DNA of 10,588 nucleotides from JANNRR01 sp031401675 (GCA_031401675.1 JANNRR010000074.1:1-10588), one strand, 5' to 3'; shown: positions 1 to 6,316, counted from the first letter of the stretch. Made by a program: numbers and translations. Notes: generated by a model from the sequence alone, not told the origin.

Positions 1-2
1 GT

Positions 3-21
3 GCGGGGGCAGCGCCCCCGC
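3..21 (-). terminator. Terminator-like GC hairpin at left edge
   Basis: A perfect 8-bp inverted repeat, GCGGGGGC (3-10) and GCCCCCGC (14-21), has a 3-nt loop. Its 15-base core is identical to the hairpin at 9805-9819, which closes the permease gene. It lies just past the end of the dehydrogenase-tail remnant, so it is probably that lost gene's terminator read on the minus strand. The sequence that would follow the stem is outside the window, so a U-tract or the GGATATTT tail cannot be checked. Confidence 0.5.
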
Positions 22-61
22 CCTCGCGACGCCCGACGGGCGGCGCTAACCGGGCCGCTCC

Positions 62-290
62 GCCGTCTGCCCGGATCCGCGCGATGGCCGGATCATGGGG
101 GCGGTCCTCGATCACCGCCGCCTCCCACGATTGCCGCAGCATCCGCACCTGCACCCGCGTGCCCAACGCCGCCAGATCGGGGCGTACATAACCCAAGCCG
201 ATCTGCTTGCCGAACGCCTCCGACCAGCCGCCCGATTTCAAACTGCCAGGCCTCGGCCTTTCCTTCGAAAGCGGCCCTTTGCCAGGACAA
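62..290 (-). pseudogene. C-terminal remnant of a second dimethylglycine-dehydrogenase-like (GcvT C-domain) gene
   Basis: Read on the minus strand, 235-62 translates to SGGWSEAFGKQIGLGYV and onward to RIRADG. It aligns without gaps to the last 58 residues of the intact dehydrogenase at 1091-3583, with 40 of 58 identical by hand count. Weaker colinear similarity (GK..L.K.....G.L) runs back to about position 290, matching the stretch that starts at PWGK in the intact protein. Further upstream no GcvT, FAO or FAD domain sequence follows, so about nine tenths of the gene is missing. The stop codon of the intact gene corresponds to GGA here (59-61), and the frame stays open to the window edge through a hairpin. 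This indicates a decaying partial duplicate or a truncated paralogue, not a functional gene. Rhodobacterales often carry several such paralogues (family knowledge), so an independent truncated paralogue is as likely as a local duplication. Confidence 0.75.
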
Positions 291-414
291 TCCTGAATTT
301 GCCTGGCTTTCCTCAAGCGGGGCCAAAGCGGCGGCCCAGCAGCCGGGGCGTGCCGAAGCAACGCTAAAGCGGGATGAGGATTGGTGGAACCACCACACCG
401 GACCCGTTCCACAC

Positions 415-429
415 AATTTGATTCAAATT
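415..429. repeat. AT-rich palindrome in gene-free stretch
   Basis: AATTTGA (415-421) and TCAAATT (423-429) flank a single T. Nearby, TGGTGG (382-387) and CCACCA (390-395) form another short inverted repeat around AA. These sit in the roughly 140 bp between the dehydrogenase remnant and the GNAT terminator, where I see no gene. They could be leftover operator or promoter sequence of the lost gene. A similar AT-rich palindrome occurs at 7521-7540. Confidence 0.35.
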
Positions 430-430
430 T

Positions 431-484
431 CGCTTCACTCTGGCTCAAATATCCTGCGGGGGTGTGGGGGTGCAAACCCCCACC
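431..484 (-). terminator. Terminator of the dehydrogenase-GNAT operon
   Basis: GTGGGGGT (464-471) and ACCCCCAC (476-483) form a perfect 8-bp stem with a 4-nt loop, 46 nt past the GNAT stop codon. On the minus strand the stem is followed by CACCCCCGCAGGATATTT and then a GCCAGAGTGAAG stretch. The same order (GC hairpin, then CACCCCCGGGATATTT) is seen at 9767-9820, downstream of the permease gene. I recall this tail as a frequent post-gene signature in Rhodobacterales genomes; that part is memory, not shown here. A second 6-bp stem, CCGGCT (483-488) with AGCCGG (496-501), lies between the stop codon and this hairpin. Confidence 0.65.
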
Positions 485-529
485 GGCTCTGATGAAGCCG
501 GATGACGATTCTCCTTGATCTCATCCCGC

Positions 530-1087
530 TCAGCAGGCCCCAGGGACCTTTCGAACCACGTGACGCCGTGTGCCCACCGTGCCGACCGGCACATAGCCAA
601 ACGCCTCGAACGCTGGCATGAACCCGCAGAAGCGGTAGCTCGGGCTGCCTTTGTCCACCGGATAAGCCTCGATCACGGTAGCGCCTTCTTTCGCCGCGTG
701 GGTCTCTGCCGCGGCCAGAAGAGCCGCGAAACCCGACTGCTTGCGATGATCGGCGCGGATGAAAAAGCAGGTCAGCGACCACAGGTCAGGCTCAGCCGGT
801 GTGCTGCTCAGGCTCTTGCCAAACATGGAACGCGGCGCAATCGAGCACCAGACGACCGGGACGCCCTGATCATAGCCAAGCAGACCGACGGGCTGGCGCG
901 AAAGGGCCAGCCGTTGCATCGCCGCCTTGCGCTCAGTGGGGAGTTTCGGGGCGGTCGCGCCGTCACTGTGACTCCGCCAAAGCATGCACCAACACTGCAT
1001 CGGGCCGCCACGCCCGCTGAACAGCGCGGACATATCGGCCCAGGTTTCCGGTGTAACCGCACGGAATTGCCAGTCCGCGCGGTTCAT
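530..1087 (-). CDS. GNAT family N-acetyltransferase, second gene of operon
   Basis: This 185-aa protein has the GNAT layout: an N-terminal part with the CWCMLWR segment (near residues 32-38) typical of one bacterial GNAT subgroup, a core strand (WSLTCFFIRADHR), an acetyl-CoA loop and helix (KQSGFAALLAAAETHA), then EAYPVDKGSPSYRFCGF, the usual late strand and helix. GNAT enzymes transfer an acyl group from acyl-CoA to an amine; the substrate cannot be read from the sequence. The acetyl-CoA loop reads RKQSGFA where this subgroup usually has RxxG, so Ser sits at the usual Gly position, followed directly by a Gly. The ATG at 1087 lies 3 nt past the stop of the dehydrogenase gene, so the two are co-transcribed and probably translationally coupled; the ribosome site is weak (GGTGGA inside the upstream gene). 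An acetylated amine or amino acid linked to the dehydrogenase substrate is a reasonable guess only. Confidence 0.85.
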   Translation of the reverse strand: MNRADWQFRAVTPETWADMSALFSGRGGPMQCWCMLWRSHSDGATAPKLPTERKAAMQRLALSRQPVGLLGYDQGVPVVWCSIAPRSMFGKSLSSTPAEPDLWSLTCFFIRADHRKQSGFAALLAAAETHAAKEGATVIEAYPVDKGSPSYRFCGFMPAFEAFGYVPVGTVGTRRHVVRKVPGAC

Positions 1088-1090
1088 CGC

Positions 1091-3583
1091 TTACCCATCC
1101 ACCCTGATCCGCGCATTGCCTGGATCAAACGGGCTGTCCTCGACTACCACCGCATCCCATTCCTGCCGCAGCATCTTCACCTTCAGCCGGGTGCCCACCA
1201 TCGCCAGTTCCACAGGCACATAACCCAAGCCGATCTGCTTGCCGAACGCCACCGACCAGCCGCCCGAGGTCAGACGGCCAACCTTGACCCCGTCCTTCAG
1301 CAGTGCCTCTTTCCCCCAGGGATCGGTATCCTGCGGCCCGTCGATCAGCACCGTCACGCATTTGCTGCGGATACCCGTGGCCAGCATCGCCGCCTTGCCC
1401 TGAAAGTCCTTCGACAGATCGACAAACCGCTCCAGCCCGGCCTCCAGCGGCGTGGCATCGCGGCCCAGTTCGTTTCCGAATGCCCGGTAGGATTTCTCCT
1501 GCCGCAGCCAGTTCTGCGCCCGCGCGCCCACCAGTTTCATGCCGTGTTCGGCCCCTGCGGCCAGCAACCGATCCCACAGATAGCGCTGCATTTCGATCGG
1601 ATGGTGCAGCTCCCAGCCCAACTCGCCGGTATAGGCAACGCGGATCGCCGTGACCGGGCACATGCCCAGTTCGATCTTGCGGGCGGAAAGCCAGGGGAAG
1701 CGCTTGTTCGACAGCGCCGTCGCCGGGTCGGCATCCCTGATCAGTTCGGCCAGGATCTTGCGGCTGTTGGGTCCGGCAAGGGCAAAGACGCCATACTTCG
1801 TCGTGACATCCTCTTCGTTGATCCGGCCGAACCGGTCTTCCTGCTCCATGACGGCGTGGTAGAGGAAGTCTTCGTCATAGGCATGCCAGGCCCCGGCCGA
1901 AACCAGGTAGTAGTCATCTTCGGCCAGCCGCACGATGGTGTATTCGGTGCGTGTCGTGCCTTGCGACGTCAGCGCATAGGTCAGGCTGATGCGGCCCACT
2001 TTCGGCAAGGCATTGCTGGTGAACCAGTCCAGGAATTCCGACGCTCCCGGTCCGCTGATCCGATGTTTGGCAAAGGCGGTGGCGTCGATCAGACCTGCGG
2101 TTTCGCGAATGGCGCGCGCTTCGTCGACAGCATACTGCCACCAGCCGCCACGGCGGAAGCTGCGGGAATCATGGTCGAAATCCTCGGGCGCGTTCAGCGG
2201 CCCGTAATAGATCGGCCGCTCCCAGCCGTTCACCTGGCCGAACTGCGCGCCCAGGGCTTTCTGCCGGTCATAGACCGGCGCGGTCCGCAGGGGGCGGCAG
2301 GCTTCGCGTTCCTCGTCCGGATGGTGCAATACGAACACATGGTCGTAACACTCCTCGTTCTTGCGCGAGGCGTATTCGGTGGTGATCCAGTTGCCAAACC
2401 GCTTTGGATCCAGCGATGCCATGTCGATCTCGGCCTCGCCCGCCACCATCATCTGCGCCAGATAATGCCCGGTACCGCCCGCCGCCGTGATGCCGAACGA
2501 AAATCCCTCGGCCAGCCACATGTTGCGCAGGCCCGGCGCCGGCCCGACCAAAGGATTGCCATCCGGCGTATAGCAGATCGGCCCGTTGAAATCGTCCTTC
2601 AGCCCCACCGTTTCCGACGACGGCAGCCGGTGGATCATGCTCAGATATTCCGCCTCGATCCGCTCAAGGTCCAGCGGGAACAGGTCGGCGCGGAAACTTG
2701 CGGGCACCTCATAGGGAAACCGCGCCGGAGCCCCCTTTTCGTAAGGCCCCAGGATCCAGCCGCCGCGTTCCTCGCGCACGTACCACTTGGCGTCGGCATC
2801 GCGCAGCACCGGATGCTGCGGATTGCTCTTGCGCCAGTCCACCAGCGCCGGGTCCGGCTCGGTCACGATGTACTGGTGCTCGACCGGAATCGCCGGAATC
2901 CGGATGCCCAGCAGCCGCGCCGTGCGCTGAGCATGGTTGCCCGTCGCCGTCACCACATGCTCTGCCACCACCTCGAACGGCTCGGCGGCCACCAGATTGC
3001 CGCCCTGCTCGACCATTCGCACGCACGAAACCAGCCATTCCGACCCGGTCCAGCGATAGCCGTCCACCTGCACGCGGCGCTCGAACGTGCAGCCGAACGC
3101 CCGCGCCCCCTTGGCCATCGCCTGCGTCAGATCGGCCGGATTGATGTAGCCGTCCTGCGGGTGAAACAGCGCCCCCTTCAGATCGTCGGTCCGCACCAGC
3201 GGCCAGCGCGCCTTGATCTCGGCCGGCGTCAGAAACTCATGATACACATCCGCCGTTTCCGCCACCGACGAATACAGCATGTATTCGTCCATCCGCGCAT
3301 CGGTCTGCGCCATCCGCAGATTGCCCACCACGAAAAACCCCGGGTTCAGCCCGGTCTCGGCCTGCAGCCCCTTGTAGAAATCGACCGAGTACTTGTGGAT
3401 ATGCGTGGTGGCATAGCCCATGTTAAAGAGCGGCAGCAGGCCAGCGGCATGCCAGGTCGACCCGGCGGTCAGTTCGTCGCGCTCCACCAGCATGGTGTCC
3501 CAGCCGGCGCGTGCCAGATGATAGGCAATGCCGGTCCCGACAGCGCCGCCGCCGACGACCAGAGCTTTCACATGGGTTTTCAT
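1091..3583 (-). CDS. FAD-dependent oxidoreductase with GcvT domains (dimethylglycine/sarcosine dehydrogenase family)
   Basis: The 830-aa protein has the full family length. Residues 1-50 form the FAD-binding Rossmann fold: GGGAVG at 11-16, Glu34 at the end of strand 2, then ELTAGSTWHAAG, where His45 matches the histidine that carries covalent FAD in mammalian dimethylglycine dehydrogenase. A DAO-type oxidase domain runs to about residue 370, then an FAO_M-like linker domain, a GcvT aminomethyltransferase domain from about 430, and a GcvT C-terminal barrel ending with SGGWSVAFGKQIGLGYV (near 773-789) and RIRVDG. The family oxidatively demethylates N-methyl amino acids in the cytoplasm and hands the methylene group to tetrahydrofolate. 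Where the T-protein family has a folate-contacting Asp in an ESDLTV-like strand, this protein has RTEYTI, with Glu547 at that place. The ATG at 3583 was chosen over an upstream GTG-frame extension because GGAGG lies 5 nt before it (3589-3593) and the beta strand begins at once. Substrate choice among dimethylglycine, sarcosine and related amines is unresolved. Confidence 0.88.
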   Translation of the reverse strand: MKTHVKALVVGGGAVGTGIAYHLARAGWDTMLVERDELTAGSTWHAAGLLPLFNMGYATTHIHKYSVDFYKGLQAETGLNPGFFVVGNLRMAQTDARMDEYMLYSSVAETADVYHEFLTPAEIKARWPLVRTDDLKGALFHPQDGYINPADLTQAMAKGARAFGCTFERRVQVDGYRWTGSEWLVSCVRMVEQGGNLVAAEPFEVVAEHVVTATGNHAQRTARLLGIRIPAIPVEHQYIVTEPDPALVDWRKSNPQHPVLRDADAKWYVREERGGWILGPYEKGAPARFPYEVPASFRADLFPLDLERIEAEYLSMIHRLPSSETVGLKDDFNGPICYTPDGNPLVGPAPGLRNMWLAEGFSFGITAAGGTGHYLAQMMVAGEAEIDMASLDPKRFGNWITTEYASRKNEECYDHVFVLHHPDEEREACRPLRTAPVYDRQKALGAQFGQVNGWERPIYYGPLNAPEDFDHDSRSFRRGGWWQYAVDEARAIRETAGLIDATAFAKHRISGPGASEFLDWFTSNALPKVGRISLTYALTSQGTTRTEYTIVRLAEDDYYLVSAGAWHAYDEDFLYHAVMEQEDRFGRINEEDVTTKYGVFALAGPNSRKILAELIRDADPATALSNKRFPWLSARKIELGMCPVTAIRVAYTGELGWELHHPIEMQRYLWDRLLAAGAEHGMKLVGARAQNWLRQEKSYRAFGNELGRDATPLEAGLERFVDLSKDFQGKAAMLATGIRSKCVTVLIDGPQDTDPWGKEALLKDGVKVGRLTSGGWSVAFGKQIGLGYVPVELAMVGTRLKVKMLRQEWDAVVVEDSPFDPGNARIRVDG

Positions 3584-3758
3584 TGCGGCCTCCGCAGGTG
3601 TTTGGCCCATATGGCCCCAAAGACGACCAATTTTGCAAGTCGGGTCGACGCTTGCAGGACGAAAACGACATGGCTGCACAAAAGCAGGAGGGCTGATCGA
3701 CAGACATCCGGGGTGGCGCTATCGTGGTGGCCAGTATCCCCCAGAAGGTGGCTTGATA
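3584..3758. promoter_or_regulatory. Divergent intergenic region between the FAD/GcvT dehydrogenase and a GNAT gene
   Basis: This 175-bp spacer must hold the promoters of both divergent genes. On the minus side GGAGG (3589-3593) is the ribosome site of the dehydrogenase. Between them lies an imperfect palindrome centred on CCATATGG (3607-3614), with 8 of 10 base pairs matching over 3601-3620. It is close to the start codon, so it could be an operator or a leader structure. I see no convincing -35/-10 pair. On the plus side AAGGTGG (3745-3751) precedes the GNAT ATG by 7 nt. Confidence 0.5.
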
Positions 3759-4349
3759 ATGCCTGATAAATTGATCTTTCGTGGCGCAACCGAGGCAGAT
3801 GCATCGGACCTGACCATTTTGTTTGACGTGGCCTCGCGCCGCATTGTGTCGTGGTTCTGGAGCACCATCGCGGCACCCGGCCAATCGTGGTTCGAACTGG
3901 GGCGTGACCGGATCCGCACTTTGTCGGACAGCAAAAGTCACTGCAGCAAATGGCAGGTGGCCGAACGGGATGGCGCCACGGTTGGTGCCTTTTTCGGATT
4001 TTCAGTTGCCGATCCCTATGAACCCGTCGACCTTGGCGAAGAGGAGCCGGTGTTCCGCCCGATCGCCGAGCTGGAAATGCAGGCCAGTGGATGTTGGCTT
4101 TTGCAATGCATTGCAATCTTTCCCGAATTTCGCGGGCGGGGCTTTGGCCCGGTTCTGGTGGGCCGTGCCTGCGACGCTGCGCGCGCCGCTGGTCACAGCC
4201 GGATGGCGTTGCAGGTTGAAAGTCCGAATGTCGGGGCCATCGCGCTGTATCGCAAATGCGGTTTCGCTGAACAGGCTCGGCTACCCTATGTGCCATTTCC
4301 GGGGTCGGATGACGATGGCGACTGGATATTGATGGTCAAGGATTTGTAG
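3759..4349 (+). CDS. GNAT family N-acetyltransferase (monocistronic)
   Basis: This 196-aa protein is distinct from the GNAT at 530-1087. It shows the canonical acetyl-CoA site: the strand LQCIAIFPE, then FRGRGFG (RxxGxG), then a helix, followed by ALQVESPNVGAIALYRKCGF, the classic late GNAT signature in which Asn and Tyr line the active site. The start at 3759 follows an AAGGTGG ribosome site and begins directly with the first beta strand (KLIFRGATEAD). The longer open frame running back to 3528 overlaps the start of the divergent dehydrogenase gene and has no family similarity. Codon use looks less GC-extreme than in the neighbours (for example TTG, GTT and GAA), which may mean later acquisition; this is an impression, not a computed value. 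The substrate is unknown. It faces the D-2-hydroxyacid dehydrogenase tail to tail. Confidence 0.88.
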   Translation: MPDKLIFRGATEADASDLTILFDVASRRIVSWFWSTIAAPGQSWFELGRDRIRTLSDSKSHCSKWQVAERDGATVGAFFGFSVADPYEPVDLGEEEPVFRPIAELEMQASGCWLLQCIAIFPEFRGRGFGPVLVGRACDAARAAGHSRMALQVESPNVGAIALYRKCGFAEQARLPYVPFPGSDDDGDWILMVKDL

Positions 4350-4352
4350 CAA

Positions 4353-4399
4353 GCGTAGGCTAGGTGAAACCCACCAAACCCGCAACAAGCCGGCTACGC
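4353..4399. repeat. REP-like extended hairpin after GNAT gene
   Basis: GCGTAG (4353-4358) pairs with CTACGC (4394-4399), and inside lies GGTG (4363-4366), AAACC, CACC (4372-4375). The GTGAAACCCACC core resembles intergenic palindromes scattered through many proteobacterial genomes (recalled, not checked). It starts 4 nt past the GNAT stop codon, between two convergent genes, so it may also help terminate transcription. Confidence 0.45.
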
Positions 4400-4551
4400 C
4401 TGCATCGCCCACAAGCTTTCCCGGCGCCGCTCCTGGAGCTTGATCACTCCAATTGAAATTGCACCGCCGAACCACCCCCAGTCGCATTAACCTTCCCTAA
4501 AATCCCCCTAACAAAATTCCCTAAAAACAACGAATTCAACCACTTACTCTT

Positions 4552-4570
4552 CTGTTTCATCGTGAAACAG
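4552..4570. repeat. Perfect 8-bp inverted repeat CTGTTTCA-TCG-TGAAACAG
   Basis: The arms at 4552-4559 and 4563-4570 match perfectly around a 3-nt spacer. The sequence sits 22 bp past the stop codon of the D-2-hydroxyacid dehydrogenase, next to an unusually AT-rich strip (about 4486-4550). No U-tract follows on either strand, so a classical terminator is not clear. The shape also fits a regulator-binding site, but between convergent genes a 3'-end structure is more likely. Confidence 0.5.
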
Positions 4571-4591
4571 CCATGCGCAGGAGCCCTGCCT

Positions 4592-5578
4592 TCACAACAT
4601 CCCCGGCAGCACCTGATCTGGCGGCCGGTGACCGTCCGCGAAGGTCTTGATGTTGATGATGACCTTTTCGCCCATTTCCACCCGCCCCTCCAGCGTCGCC
4701 GAGCCCATGTGCGGCAGCAGCACCACGTTCGGCAAGGCCCGCAGCCTCGGATTGATCTCCTTGCCGCGCTCGAACACGTCCAACCCGGCCCCGGCAATCT
4801 CGCCGGCCCGCAACATCCGCGTCAGCGCATTCTCGTCCACCACCTCGCCGCGCGAAGTGTTCACGATCACCGCCGAAGGTTTCATCAGCTTCAGCCGCCG
4901 CGCGTTGATCAGATGAAAGGTCGACGGCGTGTGCGGGCAGTTGACCGACAGGATGTCGATCCGGCTGACCATCTGGTCAAGGCTCTCCCACCACACCGCC
5001 TCCAGCTCCGCCTCGACCTCGGGCCGCAGCCGCTTGCGGTTGTGGTAATGAATCTGCATGCCGAACGCCCGTGCCCGCCGCGCCACCGCCTGGCCGATCC
5101 GCCCCATCCCCAGGATGCCCAGCCGCCGCCCGCCGATCCGCCCGCCCAAGAGCGCCATTGGCGACCACCCGGCCCAGTCGCCGGCCTGCATCACCGCCAG
5201 CCCCTCCGGAATGCGCCGCGTCACCGCCAGAATCAGCGCCATCGCCATGTCGGCGGTATCCTCGGTCACCACGCCGGGGGTGTTGGACACCAGAATACCC
5301 CGGCTCCGCGCTGTCGCCACGTCGATATGATCCACCCCGGATCCATAGTTGGCGATCAGCTTCAGCCGCGGCCCGGCCTGCGCGATCAGCCCGGCGTCGA
5401 TCTGGTCGGTGATGGTCGGCACCAGCACATCCGCCGTTGCCATCGCCTCGGCCAGCTCCTCCCGGCGCATCGGCGTGTCGGGATCGCGCAGGCTGACGTT
5501 GAACAATTCCGTCAACCGGGTCTCGACCGCCTGCGGCAACCGTCGCGTCACGACAACACTCAGCCGCTCTGCTGGCAT
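4592..5578 (-). CDS. D-2-hydroxyacid dehydrogenase (glyoxylate/hydroxypyruvate reductase-like)
   Basis: The 328-aa length is normal for the family. Substrate-binding halves flank a nucleotide domain with LGILGMGRIG (GxGxxG at 157-162) after the NYGSGVDHID segment at 78-86. The catalytic Arg243 lies in NTSRGEVVDE and His290 in LLPHMGSAT. The enzyme reversibly reduces a 2-oxoacid with NAD(P)H; glyoxylate or hydroxypyruvate is the likely substrate by overall similarity. The usual DVFExEP motif reads DVFERGKEINP here, so Gly272 sits where the assisting catalytic Glu is expected; Glu274 is two residues later. The ATG at 5578 is fixed by GGAGG 6 nt upstream (5585-5589); the long upstream extension of the open frame runs antisense to the SH3 gene and is not coding. 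It is divergent from the SH3-domain gene and convergent with a GNAT gene. I give no symbol because ghrB, gyaR and hprA cannot be separated here. Confidence 0.87.
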   Translation of the reverse strand: MPAERLSVVVTRRLPQAVETRLTELFNVSLRDPDTPMRREELAEAMATADVLVPTITDQIDAGLIAQAGPRLKLIANYGSGVDHIDVATARSRGILVSNTPGVVTEDTADMAMALILAVTRRIPEGLAVMQAGDWAGWSPMALLGGRIGGRRLGILGMGRIGQAVARRARAFGMQIHYHNRKRLRPEVEAELEAVWWESLDQMVSRIDILSVNCPHTPSTFHLINARRLKLMKPSAVIVNTSRGEVVDENALTRMLRAGEIAGAGLDVFERGKEINPRLRALPNVVLLPHMGSATLEGRVEMGEKVIINIKTFADGHRPPDQVLPGML

Positions 5579-5732
5579 AAGGTTCCTCCCGGCTCTTCCC
5601 AACACACCCACTTGCTGCCAGACTGAACGATAGCAGGGCGGGCGACAAGCTCTGGCAAATCGGGCAGGACAGAAAGCCGGAACGCACGGGCCCATAGTAC
5701 GGGCTTGATGCCGGCGGGACAGGCAGGGATCG
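5579..5732. promoter_or_regulatory. Divergent spacer between hydroxyacid dehydrogenase and SH3-protein genes
   Basis: The 154-bp spacer must carry promoters for both genes. GGAGG at 5585-5589 is the ribosome site of the minus-strand dehydrogenase, and AGGCAGGG (5721-5728) is a modest site for the plus-strand gene. I see no clear -35/-10 pair and no strong palindrome. Confidence 0.45.
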
Positions 5733-6254
5733 ATGAAACAACTGGTTATCGCGGCAATTGCCGTGGGCTTTGCCGCCTGCGCCGGCATCAGTGCCGCCCA
5801 GCAGACCGACACTGCCGCCGATCCGGTCCGGGGTGCAGTGACCAACCTGCCGCTGCCGCGCTTTGTCTCGCTGAAAGGGTCCGAGGGCAATGCCCGCCGC
5901 GGCCCCAGCCTGACCCACCGGATCGACTGGGTGTTCACCCGCCGCGACATGCCGCTGGCACTGACCGCCGAGTTCGAGAACTGGCGGCTGGTGCAAGACA
6001 AGGACGGCGCCGGCGGCTGGGTGCATTATACCCTGCTGTCGGGCGTGCGCACCGTGGTGATCCAGCAGGACATGCTGCCGCTCCTGTCCAGCCCGGACGA
6101 CCACGGCGGCGTAACGGCCTATGTCGAATCCGGCGTCGTCGGCCGCATCACCGAATGCCTGCCCGACTGGTGCCGCATTTCCGCCGGCGGCGAAAAGGGC
6201 TGGGCCCCGAAATCCGCCGTCTGGGGCGTCGGACCGCAAGAGGTGCTGGACTGA
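5733..6254 (+). CDS. Secreted protein with two bacterial SH3-like domains (DUF1058/SH3_4 type)
   Basis: The 173-aa protein starts with a signal peptide (MKQLVIAAIAVGFAACAGISAAQQ), with probable cleavage after ISA or SAA near residue 21-22. The hydrophobic core contains a Cys (FAAC) that does not fit a good lipobox because Phe precedes it. The mature part has two SH3-like repeats: PRFVSLKGSEGNARRGPS through WRLVQDKDGAGGWVHYTLL, then GVTAYVESGVVGRI through WCRISAGGEKGWAPKSAVWG. Each holds the Gly-Trp-Val/Ala turn typical of the fold, and the second has a conserved CLPDWC pair. Such domains bind cell-wall or protein ligands in the periplasm; the specific role is unknown. It is the first gene of a plus-strand pair with the metal transporter 100 bp downstream, and is divergent from the D-2-hydroxyacid dehydrogenase, an arrangement I recall from related genomes. 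Confidence 0.82.
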   Translation: MKQLVIAAIAVGFAACAGISAAQQTDTAADPVRGAVTNLPLPRFVSLKGSEGNARRGPSLTHRIDWVFTRRDMPLALTAEFENWRLVQDKDGAGGWVHYTLLSGVRTVVIQQDMLPLLSSPDDHGGVTAYVESGVVGRITECLPDWCRISAGGEKGWAPKSAVWGVGPQEVLD

Positions 6255-6316
6255 CCCGGCAACGGCGATTGCGGCAGACCCCGCCGATGCCATATGACAA
6301 AGCAGAGCCGTCCGTT

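Noticed and set aside
93..416. A minus-strand 107-codon frame containing FEGKAEA, which looked like the FxGKA motif of GcvT proteins
   Set aside because: The remnant aligns better, without gaps, in a different frame up to about 290, so this resemblance is probably chance.
1..492. A 163-codon plus-strand open frame at the left edge
   Set aside because: It is low-complexity, antisense to the dehydrogenase remnant, and runs through both hairpins.
3584..3679. N-terminal extension of the dehydrogenase to 3679
   Set aside because: The GGAGG site 5 nt before the ATG at 3583 and the immediate start of the FAD fold support the shorter protein; the extension has no family similarity.
515..3766. A 1083-codon open frame on the plus strand
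   Set aside because: It lies antisense to the GNAT and FAD/GcvT genes, has no domain-like segments and is rich in Arg, His, Pro and Gln, as expected for the shadow frame of a high-GC gene.
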